Of a DNA stretch of 64,000 bases, positions 45,304 to 54,726 are shown one piece after another. Each line of letters opens with the position of its first letter. The first letter of the stretch is position 1. The translations under genes were made by a program, and so were the position numbers. The notes under the pieces were generated by a model. The model worked only from the letters and a program-made list of their open reading frames with translations. It made no database searches and had not been told where the DNA came from. The stretch is from Rufibacter radiotolerans (GTDB lineage Bacteria > Bacteroidota > Bacteroidia > Cytophagales > Hymenobacteraceae), in NCBI RefSeq assembly GCF_001078055.1, contig NZ_CP010777.1, positions 1,014,408 through 1,078,407 on the forward strand, given 5' to 3'.

Positions 45304-46701
45304 TTAGAAGTTGAAGTAAGACTTGGCGTTGTTGTAGCAGATGTTCTCTACCATCTGGCCCAGCCAGGCCATTTCACTTGCCGGTAACTCTCCGTTCTCC
45401 ACGTCATTGCCCAGCATGTTGCACAGAATCCTTCTGAAGTACTCATGGCGCGGGTAGGAGAGGAACGAGCGGGAATCTGTGAGCATGCCCACGAAGCGGC
45501 TCAGCAAGCCCATGTTAGACAAGGCGTTCATCTGGCGCTCCATGCCATCTTTCTGATCCAGGAACCACCACGCCGACCCGTACTGCACTTTGCCCGGGGT
45601 GCTGCCATCATTGAAGTTGCCAATCATGGTGGCGTATAGCTCGTTCTGGCTTGGGTTCAGGTTATAGAGAATAGTCTTGGCCAACTGGTTGGAGTTGTCC
45701 AGCTTGTCCATGAACCTGGAAAGCGGACGGGCCACGTCAAAGTCCCCGATGGAGTCAAAGCCGGTGTCAGCACCCAACTCGCGCAGCATGCGCTTGTTGT
45801 TGTTCCGCAAGGCGCCCAGGTGGAACTGCTGCGTCCAGCCTTTGGCGTGGTCCAACAGGGCCAGTTCCACCAGCATGGCAGACTTGAACTTGGTCACTTC
45901 CTCCAGGGTGAGGGCCTGCTTTTTCAGGGCCTTTTCAAAGATCTGATTGATCTCCTGCTCGGTGTACTCTTCAGCGTACATGGTTTCCAAACCGTGGTCA
46001 GACAGGCGTCCGCCCTGGGCGTTGAAGAAGTCATGGCGCTGTTTCAGGGCTTCAAGCAAGTCTTGATAATTGCTGATAGATACGCCAGAAGCGGCCTCCA
46101 GCTTCTCTAAATAGCCCAGGTACCCGCCGTCTTCAATGGCCATGGCCTTGTCTGGGCGGAACGTTGGCAACACCTTAATCCCGAAGTTATCTGAGGCGAT
46201 TTTCTGGTGGTGCTCCAGGCTGTCAATCGGGTCATCGGTGGTGCAGATAGTGACTACGTTCATTTGCTTTAAGATGCCGCGCACGCTGAAATCAGAGGTC
46301 TGCAGCTTTTCCGTAGCCTCGTCATAAATAGCCTTTGCTGACTCCGGCTTAAGGATTTTCTCAATCCCGAAAGGGCGCTTGAGCTCCATGTGGGTCCAGT
46401 GATACAAGGGGTTCCGCATGGTGTAGGGCACGGTCTGGGCCCACTTCTCAAACTTGTCATAGTCGGGGGCGTCGCCGGTGCAGTAGCGCTCGGGAATACC
46501 GTTGGTGCGCATGGCCCGCCACTTGTAGTGGTCGCCTTCCAGCCAGATCTGGGTCAGGTTCTGGAACTGGCGGTCCTTGGCAATATCCTCAGGGTTGAGG
46601 TGGCAATGGTAATCAATGATGGGCATGTCTTTGGCATGCTCATGGTATAGCCGCTGGGCGGTTTTGGTCTGGAGGAGAAAATTATCGTCTAAAAAGGACA
46701 T
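45304..46701 (-). CDS. uxaC: Uronate isomerase
   Basis: Interconverts galacturonate/tagaturonate and glucuronate/fructuronate. From the ATG at 46701 (MSFLDDNFLLQTKTAQRLYHE) the protein is 465 residues; a TTG two codons upstream is less likely. The amidohydrolase metal motif is IIDYHCHLNPEDIA; other markers are TQIWLEGDHYKWRAMRTNGI and WTQQFHLGALRNNNKRML. It is separated from uxaB by 160 bp with a terminator-like hairpin, so it probably starts a new transcript. Confidence 0.95.
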   Translation of the reverse strand: MSFLDDNFLLQTKTAQRLYHEHAKDMPIIDYHCHLNPEDIAKDRQFQNLTQIWLEGDHYKWRAMRTNGIPERYCTGDAPDYDKFEKWAQTVPYTMRNPLYHWTHMELKRPFGIEKILKPESAKAIYDEATEKLQTSDFSVRGILKQMNVVTICTTDDPIDSLEHHQKIASDNFGIKVLPTFRPDKAMAIEDGGYLGYLEKLEAASGVSISNYQDLLEALKQRHDFFNAQGGRLSDHGLETMYAEEYTEQEINQIFEKALKKQALTLEEVTKFKSAMLVELALLDHAKGWTQQFHLGALRNNNKRMLRELGADTGFDSIGDFDVARPLSRFMDKLDNSNQLAKTILYNLNPSQNELYATMIGNFNDGSTPGKVQYGSAWWFLDQKDGMERQMNALSNMGLLSRFVGMLTDSRSFLSYPRHEYFRRILCNMLGNDVENGELPASEMAWLGQMVENICYNNAKSYFNF

Positions 46702-46797
46702 GTGCAAAAGGGTGATAAGGTGATGACAAAGAACAGGTGGCCTGTATCTAAAATAGGAGGAACCTGTTTTGAGGGTGTTTTTCTAAAAATAGGCCTA

Positions 46798-46832
46798 AAA
46801 CAGACGCTTACCAAAAAAATAAGCGTCTGTTT
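46798..46832 (-). terminator. Terminator after uxaB
   Basis: AAACAGACGCTTA (46798-46810) and TAAGCGTCTGTTT (46820-46832) are exact complements with a 9-nt loop, 29 bp past the uxaB stop on the minus strand. A TTTTGAGGGTGTTTT-type hairpin (46766-46800) overlaps its far side. Confidence 0.8.
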
Positions 46833-46861
46833 CACAATTGCCTCTGGTAGGGAATATTACT

Positions 46862-48286
46862 TTAGGCGATAGTTGAATTTGAAACGGCCTGTAACTGGGT
46901 TAGTGCCTGGGTGACAGTTTCTTCCAAACCTTTGATCGTGGTCAGGTTTTGACCCCAGAAGTCTTCATTGGAAAGCACGGCGTGCACGGTCTCAGCCACC
47001 GAATCTTTCTGCCAGGCAGCCTTGAAGAAGGTCAGCACCTCAGGCGTATCGTTCAACGGAATCTGTTCGCCGTTATACTCTCCTTTGTAGAACAGGATAA
47101 GCGCCGCCAATGAGGTAAGCAACCGCTGCGGCAACTGGCCTTTGCGGTTCACATATTCCAGCACCGATGGCAACACGCGCACCTTGTACTTAGATACCGA
47201 GTTCAAAGAAATAGAAAGCAACTCATGCCGGATGAACGGGTTCTGGAAACGCTCTATCACGTCTTTCGCGAACTGGTTCAACTCCTCAGCCGGAAGGTCC
47301 AGGGTAGGGATGATCTCCTCAAAGATGGTCTCTTGAATGAATTTGCCGGCAGTTTCGTCTTCCACGGCTTCTCTTACCGTGCGCAGGCCTTGCAGGTAGG
47401 CCACCGGTACCAGGGCGGTGTGCGCGCCGTTCAAGATGCGCACCTTGCGGGTGCGGTACGGGGTCAGGTCCTCCACAAACTTCACCTGCAGGCCGGCCTG
47501 CTCCGTTGGGAATACCTTGGCGACTGATTCCGGAGCTTCAATCACCCATAAGTGGAAGGGCTCGGCCTTCACCACCAGGTTATCTGAGAAGCCCAGGCTT
47601 TCCTGGATCTCAGAGATAGTTTCTTTCGGGAAGCCCGGTACAATGCGGTCTACCAGGGTGTTGCAGAAAAGGGTATCGTTCTCAATCCAAGCGGTAAACT
47701 CAGCGGGCAGGTTCCAGTGCTTAGCAAACTGCAACACGGTAGTGCGCAGGTTCTCGCCGTTCTTCTCAATCAGCTCACACGGGATTATGGTCAGGGCCTT
47801 GTTCTTAGCGCCGTTGAAATGGGTGAACCGGCGGTATAAAAGGGCCGTCAGCTTACCCGGGAAAGAGTTAGGTGTGGTCTCAAAGCCCTTGTCTGAAGGC
47901 TCAAAAGAGATGCCGGCCTCTGTGGTATTGGAGATAATGAACTCCAGGTCTGGGTTCTCGCCCAGCTGCAGGTAAGACTCATAGTTTTCATAGGGGCTCA
48001 GTGCGTTAGAAACGCAGGTGATCAACCTCGTTTCCTGGGTAGGTTCCCCGTTCTGGATGCCTTCCAGCACCAGGTGGTACAGGCCATCCTGCTTGTTGAG
48101 CAGCTGGAAAATGCCTTTGTCCAGGGGCTGTACTATTTCCACATTGCCGTTAAATTCGGTTTTCTCATTGAGGATATCAATCATCCAGTCCACAAAGCCG
48201 CGGAGGAAATTTCCTTCTCCAAACTGTATTACCTTGGTGGGTCTTTGGGTGCTGATATTGGCGGTGCTTCTGTTCAATGGTTGCAT
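46862..48286 (-). CDS. uxaB: Tagaturonate reductase (altronate oxidoreductase)
   Basis: NADH-dependent reduction of tagaturonate to altronate. From the ATG at 48286 (MQPLNRSTANISTQRPTKVIQFGEGNFLRGFVDWMID) the protein is 474 residues, near the UxaB/UxuB family norm; a longer frame to 48334 runs through the intergenic hairpin. The FGEGNFLRGFVDW nucleotide-binding start and VRILNGAHTALVPVAYLQG are characteristic of the mannitol dehydrogenase superfamily. Fructuronate reductase is a close alternative. uxaA, the next enzyme, is not in the window. Confidence 0.92.
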   Translation of the reverse strand: MQPLNRSTANISTQRPTKVIQFGEGNFLRGFVDWMIDILNEKTEFNGNVEIVQPLDKGIFQLLNKQDGLYHLVLEGIQNGEPTQETRLITCVSNALSPYENYESYLQLGENPDLEFIISNTTEAGISFEPSDKGFETTPNSFPGKLTALLYRRFTHFNGAKNKALTIIPCELIEKNGENLRTTVLQFAKHWNLPAEFTAWIENDTLFCNTLVDRIVPGFPKETISEIQESLGFSDNLVVKAEPFHLWVIEAPESVAKVFPTEQAGLQVKFVEDLTPYRTRKVRILNGAHTALVPVAYLQGLRTVREAVEDETAGKFIQETIFEEIIPTLDLPAEELNQFAKDVIERFQNPFIRHELLSISLNSVSKYKVRVLPSVLEYVNRKGQLPQRLLTSLAALILFYKGEYNGEQIPLNDTPEVLTFFKAAWQKDSVAETVHAVLSNEDFWGQNLTTIKGLEETVTQALTQLQAVSNSTIA

Positions 48287-48300
48287 GTGGAATTGATTTA

Positions 48301-48340
48301 CGTTTTGGGCCTGTTTTGTGGAAAATGGCCTCAAAACAGA
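48301..48340 (-). terminator. Hairpin between lacI-type gene and uxaB
   Basis: CGTTTTGGGCCTGTTTT (48301-48317) pairs imperfectly with AAAATGGCCTCAAAACAG (48323-48340). It follows the regulator stop (48383) and precedes uxaB, so it may separate the transcripts. Confidence 0.5.
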
Positions 48341-48382
48341 ATTTTATAAATGTTTTATAGTTCCTTAAATCGGTGCCGGCCG

Positions 48383-49450
48383 TTAGCGTGCCTGTTCTTC
48401 CGGAGGCATGGGCCGGCGCAGGGAGGACCCCCGGATGACCAACTCAGGTTTGAGCACGGTTTTCTGGGGTACAATCTTTTTGTCGCCGGTTTTAAAGTTC
48501 TCAAAGAACAGCTCGGCGGTGATGCGGCCCATGGTTAAACTGAACTGGTCAACGGTAGTAAGGGCGGGGTCTGAGAAGGAGGTGAAAGGCTCGTTCCCGA
48601 AACCTGCCAGGCCAATCTCCTCCGGAATCCGGATCTTATGCTCCTTCAATACCTGCATGGCGCCCATGGCCCCATAGTCTGACGCCGAAAACACGGCATC
48701 TGGCCGTTCCTGGAGGGTTAATAGTTGCTCCATACCGGCGCGTCCGTCTTCCAACTGCAGGTTGCTTTTTATAACCAGTTCCTCCTGGAAAGGAATCTCA
48801 TAATCCCGCAGGGCATCCATGTACCCGCGCAGACGCTCCTTGAACACGCTCACTTTCAGGGGGCTGGTGAAATGGGCAATCCGGCGGTAGCCCTGCTGAA
48901 TGAGGTGCTCGGTCATTTTATAGGCGCCGCGGTAGTCATCAATCATCACCTGGCTTACTTCCAGCTCGTCGGTGGTACGGTCAAACAAAACCAACGGAAT
49001 GCCTTTCTCCTGCGGTCTCTTGTAATGGTCCAGGTTGGTGGAGTTCTTCCCGATAGAGGCAATGATGCCGTCTACCCGCGCGCTCAACAGCGCATCTACT
49101 GTCTGCACCTCTTTCTCATAGTTGTCGTAAGACTGGCAGATGATCACCTTGTAGTTGAGCTTATTAGCGATCTCCTCAATACCGCGGATCACAGAACCAA
49201 AGAAGGCCCGGTCTACGGTAGGCACAATAATGCCAATGATGTGGCTTTTGCCGTTGCGAAGGGCGGCCGCAATGTTGTTGGGCTGGTAATTCAGCTGCTT
49301 GGCCGCCTTCAGCACCGCTTTCTTGGTGATCTCACTGATCCTGGGGTTATCATTCAGCGCCCTGGAAACGGTAGAGGCCGTAATGTTCAGTTTCTCAGCT
49401 ATGTGGTGAATAGTCACCTTTGGTTTGCTTCCCATAGGATTAGCCGCCAT
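48383..49450 (-). CDS. LacI-family transcriptional regulator of the uronate locus
   Basis: A 355-residue repressor-type protein. The N-terminal HTH is VTIHHIAEKLNITASTVSRALNDNPRISEITKKAVLKAAKQLNYQPNNIAAALRNG (about 11-66). A periplasmic-binding-protein-like sensor domain follows (IIGIIVPTVDRAFFGSVIRGIEEIA; GYRRIAHFTSP; LAGFGNEPFTSFSDPALTTVDQ). An alternative start is the ATG at 49435. By position it most likely senses a KDG- or uronate-type intermediate; its probable operators are the two 19-bp sites at 51157 and 51365. Confidence 0.9.
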   Translation of the reverse strand: MAANPMGSKPKVTIHHIAEKLNITASTVSRALNDNPRISEITKKAVLKAAKQLNYQPNNIAAALRNGKSHIIGIIVPTVDRAFFGSVIRGIEEIANKLNYKVIICQSYDNYEKEVQTVDALLSARVDGIIASIGKNSTNLDHYKRPQEKGIPLVLFDRTTDELEVSQVMIDDYRGAYKMTEHLIQQGYRRIAHFTSPLKVSVFKERLRGYMDALRDYEIPFQEELVIKSNLQLEDGRAGMEQLLTLQERPDAVFSASDYGAMGAMQVLKEHKIRIPEEIGLAGFGNEPFTSFSDPALTTVDQFSLTMGRITAELFFENFKTGDKKIVPQKTVLKPELVIRGSSLRRPMPPEEQAR

Positions 49451-49497
49451 GTATGTTCAATCAAATGCAATAACAAAATTCTCTTTGCAGCCTGAAA

Positions 49498-50286
49498 CTA
49501 GTGTTCATTGCTGGGTTTGCCAATGGTGGCCAGAATGCCGCCATCAACGTACAGGATCTGCCCGTTCACAAAGTCACTGGCCTTGCTGGCCAGGAAAATA
49601 GTGGCGCCGGCCAGGTCCTCAGGGTCACCCCACCGCCTGGCAGGGGTTCTATGGATGATAAACTCGTTAAATGGGTGTCCTTCTACTCTAATTGGGGCCG
49701 TCTGGTCCGTGGCAAAGTAACCCGGCCCGATGCCGTTGACCTGCACGTTGTATTTCGCCCACTCAGTGGCCAGGTTCTTGGTCAGCATTTTGAGGCCTCC
49801 TTTAGCGGCGGCGTAGGCTGAGACCGTGTCGCGGCCCAGTTCGCTCATCATGGAGCAGATGTTAATGATCTTACCGGCCCTTCTCTCCACCATGTACTTG
49901 CCCACGTTTTTAGACATGATGAAAGGGCCCGTCAGATCCACGTCCAGCACCTTCCGGAAATCGGCTACATCCATCTCCAGGGCCGGAATGCGCTTGATCA
50001 TGCCGGCGTTGTTCACCAAGATAGCGATTGGACCCACTTCATACTCTATCTGGGCAATAGATTCCTGAGCGGCTGCCTCATTGGTCACGTCAAACAGGTA
50101 GCCTTTGGCGTTGATGCCTGCCTCCTCGTACGTTAAGAGCGCCTTTTCCATTTTCTCTGGCGTGTTGCCGTTCACCACCAGGGTGGCGCCGGCCTGCGCC
50201 AGGGCTTTGGCCATGGCCATTCCCAGGCCGTGGGTGGCTCCGGTTACCAGGGCTACTTTGCCGGTTAAGTCAAATAGAGTCATCAT
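49498..50286 (-). CDS. kduD: 2-dehydro-3-deoxy-D-gluconate 5-dehydrogenase
   Basis: Short-chain dehydrogenase reducing 2,5-diketo-3-deoxygluconate (DKI/DKII) to KDG. From the tandem ATGs at 50286/50283 (MMTLFDLTGKVALVTGATHGLG) the protein is 262-263 residues; the longer open frame to 50430 lies inside kduI. It has the Gly-rich TGATHGLGMAMA motif, NNAG and catalytic S-Y-K (ICSMMSELGRDTVSAYAAAKGG). It starts 8 bp after the kduI stop, so kduI-kduD form one unit. The pairing with kduI settles it among SDRs. Confidence 0.92.
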   Translation of the reverse strand: MMTLFDLTGKVALVTGATHGLGMAMAKALAQAGATLVVNGNTPEKMEKALLTYEEAGINAKGYLFDVTNEAAAQESIAQIEYEVGPIAILVNNAGMIKRIPALEMDVADFRKVLDVDLTGPFIMSKNVGKYMVERRAGKIINICSMMSELGRDTVSAYAAAKGGLKMLTKNLATEWAKYNVQVNGIGPGYFATDQTAPIRVEGHPFNEFIIHRTPARRWGDPEDLAGATIFLASKASDFVNGQILYVDGGILATIGKPSNEH

Positions 50287-50293
50287 GCGCAGG

Positions 50294-51133
50294 CTATTTA
50301 AGGTCCGTGATGGGGAATTTGTCCATGTCATTGTAGTCCAGGTTCTCTCCGGCCATACCCCAGATGAAGGTATAGTTAGAGGTGCCTGCCCCGCTATGGA
50401 TAGACCAGGGCGGAGAGAGGACTGCTTCATTGTTTTTTACCCAGATATGGCGCGTCTCCTGGGGTTCTCCCAGAAAATGGCTCACGACCTGGTCTTCCGG
50501 CACTTCAAAGTAAAAGTAGGCCTCCATGCGGCGGTCATGGGTATGGGCTGGCATGGTGTTCCAGACGCTGCCGGGCTTCAGTTCGGTGAGGCCCATCTGC
50601 AGTTGGCAGGTTTCCACCACGGAATTGATGAGCACTTTCCGGATGGTGCGGTGGTTGGAGTTCTCCAGGGAACCCATTTCCACGGTTTCGGCCTCGCTCA
50701 GTTGAACTTTCTTAGTGGGGTAGGTATGGTGGGCAGGGGCGGAGTTGAAGTAAAACCGGGCACCCCCTTGCGGGGCCGGGTGGAAGATTACCTCCTTCAC
50801 GCCTTTGCCTATGTACAAGGCTTCTTTGGCCTTCAGTTCTATCACCTGGCCGTCTACGGTCACGGTGCTGTCAGAGCCCACGTTGATGATCCCTATCTCA
50901 CGGCGGTCCAGGAAATTCTCAGAACGCAGGGTAGGGAAGGTCTCCAGTTGTACGGGCCCCGTTACCGGTTGCACACCCCCTACAATTAAACGGTCATATA
51001 AAGTATACACCAATTGCACCGAGTCTGGCAGAAAAAGATTCTCAATCAGGAAGTGCTCGCGCAGCTTTGCCGTGTCATACCCCTTGAAGTCCTGGGGGTG
51101 GATGGTATGCCTGGTGGTGTGGTAAACGCTCAT
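50294..51133 (-). CDS. kduI: 5-dehydro-4-deoxy-D-glucuronate isomerase
   Basis: Isomerises the unsaturated uronate product of pectate lyases (DKI) to DKII. The 279-residue cupin carries the Zn ligands H197, H199 and E204 in PAHTHDRRMEAYFYFE and a fourth His in WSIHSGAGTS, matching E. coli KduI at nearly the same positions. Its ATG (51133) is only 24 nt from the proximal TTGCGCA operator-like site, so regulator binding there would block its transcription start. First gene of the divergent minus-strand unit. Confidence 0.95.
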   Translation of the reverse strand: MSVYHTTRHTIHPQDFKGYDTAKLREHFLIENLFLPDSVQLVYTLYDRLIVGGVQPVTGPVQLETFPTLRSENFLDRREIGIINVGSDSTVTVDGQVIELKAKEALYIGKGVKEVIFHPAPQGGARFYFNSAPAHHTYPTKKVQLSEAETVEMGSLENSNHRTIRKVLINSVVETCQLQMGLTELKPGSVWNTMPAHTHDRRMEAYFYFEVPEDQVVSHFLGEPQETRHIWVKNNEAVLSPPWSIHSGAGTSNYTFIWGMAGENLDYNDMDKFPITDLK

Positions 51134-51156
51134 GTTATATATAGGGTGAAAGGTGT

Positions 51157-51175
51157 AATCGTTTGCGCAAATTAC
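51157..51175. promoter_or_regulatory. LacI-type operator site 1 (kduI side)
   Basis: AATCGTTTGCGCAAATTAC, with the perfect 10-bp palindrome TTTGCGCAAA inside, 24 nt upstream of the kduI ATG. It matches site 2 at 17 of 19 positions. The CG/GC-centred palindrome is typical of LacI-family operators; the presumed binder is the protein at 48383-49450. Confidence 0.75.
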
Positions 51176-51364
51176 AAATTTATCAATCCGGTGGACCTGC
51201 TTTAGGGAATAAAAATTTTAACAGAGGGTATTTCCCATTTCCTGCTTCCATGCTAATCTAATTAAAAAATGTTAATTGCTTGCCTTGATAACGCGATATT
51301 TTAGGAATGTGTTAAAAAAGAACGCAATTTTTTTGGGAAAGAATTTAAATAATGGTAAATATGC

Positions 51365-51383
51365 AATCGGTTGCGCAGATTAC
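51365..51383. promoter_or_regulatory. LacI-type operator site 2 (susC side)
   Basis: AATCGGTTGCGCAGATTAC, same orientation as site 1 and 208 bp away, 61 nt upstream of the SusC ATG. Two sites this similar in one divergent region are unlikely by chance and could also allow repression by DNA looping. Confidence 0.75.
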
Positions 51384-51444
51384 TTGTATATCCGTTGCCG
51401 CCGCTGCTTTTCCTCGTCTATTAACAAAACCTTAATTGTTACCC

Positions 51445-54400
51445 ATGCAACAAGCATTACTTAAAAAGAGCCGGTATCTATTGGTGTTGGCTTTTTTCTT
51501 TACTGCCATAGTAGGTGCCTTCGCACAGACTGTCACCATCACCGGAAAGGTGACCGATGAAAAGAAGGAAGGCCTGCCAGGTGTGACCGTTCTCTTGAAA
51601 GGTACCACCACCGCCAATGCCACAGACATTGAGGGAAACTATTCTATTAAGGTGCCTTCGGCCACCGGCACGCTGGTGTTTTCTTACATAGGGTTCCAGA
51701 CGCAGGAAGTAGCCATTAACGGCCGGACCACGGTTAACATAACCTTAGGTACAGATGCCAAGGCATTAGACGAAGTGGTGGTAGTAGGTTACGGGACCGT
51801 GACCAGAAAAGAACTGACAGGTTCAGTGGCCTCTGTGACCGCAAAAGACATTCAGGATATACCGGTAAGCACGGCCGCTGAGGCGTTGGCCGGTAGATTG
51901 GCCGGGGTGCAGGTAACCACTACGGAAGGTAGACCAGGGGCTGATATTCAGGTGCGGGTACGCGGAGGCGGATCTCTCACCCAGGATAACTCTCCTCTAT
52001 ATATAGTAGACGGTATCCAGATGGAAAATGCCTTGTCTATTATTTCTCCTCAGGAAATTGAGTCGGTAGACGTGTTGAAAGATGCGGCTTCTACTTCTAT
52101 TTACGGAGCAAGGGGCGCCAACGGGGTAGTGATTATTACCACCAAAGGAGGAAGAGAGCAAAAGACGCAGGTAACGTACACGGGCTACGCTGGGGTAAGA
52201 AGCATAGTGAACAAGTTGAAAGTGATGAACCCGTATGACTATGCCTTGTACCAGTATGAGTCTTACAACCTGTTCACTAATACAAACGAGGAAAGCCGTG
52301 CCTCTTTCAGAGACCGGTATGGGAGATGGGAAGATTTAGATATCTATAAAAATATGCCAATGACTGATTGGCAGGATAAAGTGTTTGGCCGCGATGCCTT
52401 TAATCAAACCCATGTGTTAGGGGTGACTGGTGGTTCTAAAGAAACTTCCTTCAACTTTACCCTGAACCATGCCGAGGAGGAGGGGATCATGATCAATTCT
52501 GGTTATGAAAGAACTCTGGCGTCTTTCAAGTTTGACCATAAAGTCACCGACCGTTTCAAGGTTGGGTTAACTACCCGGTATAGCCGCCAGCGCGTGGACG
52601 GGGTAGGTACTTCCAGTACCGGTTCACAAAGCAACAACAGATTAAGAAATGCTGTGCGGTACAGACCATTTGTGGCGCCCGGGTTTGAAAGCCAGGTAGA
52701 TGAATTTGATGTAGATTATGCCAGCAGCACTCAATTGACCAGCCCTGTGCTGTTAGCCAACAGTGAAACCAGACGCGATTACCGCAATGACATTATCGTG
52801 AACGGCTGGTTCAGTTATGACATCATCAAGAACCTTACTTTTAGAACAGTGGTAGGGGTAAATGCCTTAGACAGAAAAACAAATGCCTATAGCGGCCCTG
52901 TGACCAGTATTGCCAGACAGAACAATGACCAGCCAGTAGTAGATATGAACTCTGGAGAGGCTTTTTCTTTAACCAACACCAATACGTTAACCTACAAAAA
53001 GAAGGTTGGTGAAGATCATAATATTGATTTCTTATTGGGCCATGAATTAGTGGAGTGGAACAGTAAAGCCAAAGGAATCCGCACCAAATGGCTTCCAGTT
53101 GACATTACCCCAGATCAGGCATTTGCCGGAATCCAGAAAGCCACTGCACCCGCAGGTCTGATCCAGGAGAGCCCTTCTACTGGTGAATCCAGCACCAGAC
53201 TTCTCTCTTTCTTTGGAAGAGTAGGGTATAACTACAAAGGCAAATACTTTGCGAATTTCAATTTAAGACGTGATGGTTCTTCTCTTTTTGCAGAAAGCAA
53301 CCGCTACGGCACTTTCCCCTCTGCGTCTTTGATGTGGCGTGCGGCAGATGAGCCCTTTATGGAAACTGCTCAGGATTGGTTAAGCGACCTTAAAGTGCGT
53401 TTAAGTATTGGTACAGTAGGAAATAACAGGATTGGGGTTGACTTGTTCAGAACCATGTACACGGCTGGCACCAATGACGGATACGCTTTCAGTGAAGCCA
53501 TTACCCCGGGGTATGTGGCTCCTACTTTAGCCAACCCTTTCCTGGTTTGGGAGTCTACTCTCTCTAAAAACCTGGGGGTTGACTTCGCCTTCTTCAAAAA
53601 CCGTTTAACAGGTTCAGTTGATGTGTACCAGAATAAAACCAAAGACCTTCTGTTAGAAGCCACCATTCCGCAGACCAGTGGTTATACTACCCAGCTCCAA
53701 AATATTGGGGAAACCGAAAATAGAGGTATTGAACTGCAGTTGGGCGGCGTAGTAGTAGACAAAGGTGATTTTAGATGGAATGCCAATTTCAACATCTCAA
53801 AAAATCAGAACAAGATTGTGAGTTTGGGTCTGGATCCTTCCGGGCAGCCAAAACAGTCTTATCTGGTACAATCCGGTTGGGTTAACTCCTTAGAAGATTT
53901 CAAAGTGGAAGTAGGGCAGCCCGTAGGCCAGTTCTATGGCTACGTTACAGATGGATACTACACGGTTGATGACTTCAATGCCACTTTCAATGCTTCTACC
54001 AATACCTGGACCTATGTGTTGAAGGAAGGTGTGGCCAATAGCTCAAGCGTAGCTTTGGGTAACAGACAACCCCAGCCAGGTGACCTGAAGCTGAAAGACC
54101 TTACAGATGATAACAACTCTTTGATCTCCACTTCAGACCGTACCGTTCTGGGCAACGCGCAACCTAAATTCACAGGTGGTTTCAATCAGCAGTTTGCTTA
54201 CAAAGGCTTTGACCTGAGTGTGTTCCTGGTGTTTTCTTATGGCAACAAAGTGTATAATGCCAACAAGCTGGAGTTCACCACCCAATACACTACCAGAGAC
54301 AACAATATGCTGGCGCTGATGAATGACCGCTTTAAATTGTATGATGACAACGGACAGAGAGTATCTGACCCAGAGCAACTTAAAGCGCTAAATGCCAACG

Positions 54401-54708
54401 CAAAATACTGGAGACCATCATTAGGGAACTACTTCATGCATTCTTTTGCCATTGAAGATGGATCTTTCTTAAGAATCAGCAACCTTACCTTAGGGTACAG
54501 TATTCCTGAGGCGCTGGTCAAGAAAACCAGGGTAATCTCCAAACTAAGAGTGTATGGCACGGTGAACAATCTGCACACCTTCACCAAATACACCGGGTAT
54601 GACCCAGAGGCCAACACCAGAAGAAATTCACCCCTCACGCCAAGTGTTGACTATGCGGCCTATCCGCGCAGCAGGTTCATTTTAGGTGGTATTAACGTTA
54701 CTTTGTAA
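51445..54708 (+). CDS. SusC-like TonB-dependent transporter of the pectin locus
   Basis: From the ATG at 51445 (MQQALLKKSRYLLVLAFFFTAIVGAFAQ, signal peptide) the protein is 1087 residues; a TTG three codons earlier is not needed. It has a CarboxypepD_reg-like domain (ITGKVTDEKKEGLPGVTVLLKGTTT), the TonB box/plug (LDEVVVVGYGTVTRKELTGSVASV, IQVRVRGGGSLTQDNSPLYIVDGIQ, DAASTSIYGARGANGVVIITTK) and a barrel ending RSRFILGGINVTL. It should import oligogalacturonides with its SusD partner. The codon use is more AT-rich than in the flanking housekeeping genes. Confidence 0.95.
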   Translation: MQQALLKKSRYLLVLAFFFTAIVGAFAQTVTITGKVTDEKKEGLPGVTVLLKGTTTANATDIEGNYSIKVPSATGTLVFSYIGFQTQEVAINGRTTVNITLGTDAKALDEVVVVGYGTVTRKELTGSVASVTAKDIQDIPVSTAAEALAGRLAGVQVTTTEGRPGADIQVRVRGGGSLTQDNSPLYIVDGIQMENALSIISPQEIESVDVLKDAASTSIYGARGANGVVIITTKGGREQKTQVTYTGYAGVRSIVNKLKVMNPYDYALYQYESYNLFTNTNEESRASFRDRYGRWEDLDIYKNMPMTDWQDKVFGRDAFNQTHVLGVTGGSKETSFNFTLNHAEEEGIMINSGYERTLASFKFDHKVTDRFKVGLTTRYSRQRVDGVGTSSTGSQSNNRLRNAVRYRPFVAPGFESQVDEFDVDYASSTQLTSPVLLANSETRRDYRNDIIVNGWFSYDIIKNLTFRTVVGVNALDRKTNAYSGPVTSIARQNNDQPVVDMNSGEAFSLTNTNTLTYKKKVGEDHNIDFLLGHELVEWNSKAKGIRTKWLPVDITPDQAFAGIQKATAPAGLIQESPSTGESSTRLLSFFGRVGYNYKGKYFANFNLRRDGSSLFAESNRYGTFPSASLMWRAADEPFMETAQDWLSDLKVRLSIGTVGNNRIGVDLFRTMYTAGTNDGYAFSEAITPGYVAPTLANPFLVWESTLSKNLGVDFAFFKNRLTGSVDVYQNKTKDLLLEATIPQTSGYTTQLQNIGETENRGIELQLGGVVVDKGDFRWNANFNISKNQNKIVSLGLDPSGQPKQSYLVQSGWVNSLEDFKVEVGQPVGQFYGYVTDGYYTVDDFNATFNASTNTWTYVLKEGVANSSSVALGNRQPQPGDLKLKDLTDDNNSLISTSDRTVLGNAQPKFTGGFNQQFAYKGFDLSVFLVFSYGNKVYNANKLEFTTQYTTRDNNMLALMNDRFKLYDDNGQRVSDPEQLKALNANAKYWRPSLGNYFMHSFAIEDGSFLRISNLTLGYSIPEALVKKTRVISKLRVYGTVNNLHTFTKYTGYDPEANTRRNSPLTPSVDYAAYPRSRFILGGINVTL

Positions 54709-54726
54709 TTTTTTGAAAGAGCAACA

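Larger units (their letters stand above)
51134..51444. promoter_or_regulatory. Divergent kduI/susC control region
   Basis: These 311 bases hold no gene and separate the cytoplasmic uronate genes from the surface machinery. They are AT-rich, with one operator-like site near each start (51157-51175 and 51365-51383). Both promoters should lie here, but no clear -33/-7 pair of the Bacteroidota type could be fixed by eye. Confidence 0.75.

Noticed and set aside
48287..48334. N-terminal extension of uxaB
   Set aside because: It would translate the intergenic hairpin; the ATG at 48286 leads straight into the family N-terminus.
50287..50430. Longer kduD reading frame
   Set aside because: It runs inside kduI and precedes the canonical MMTLFDLTGKVALVTG start.
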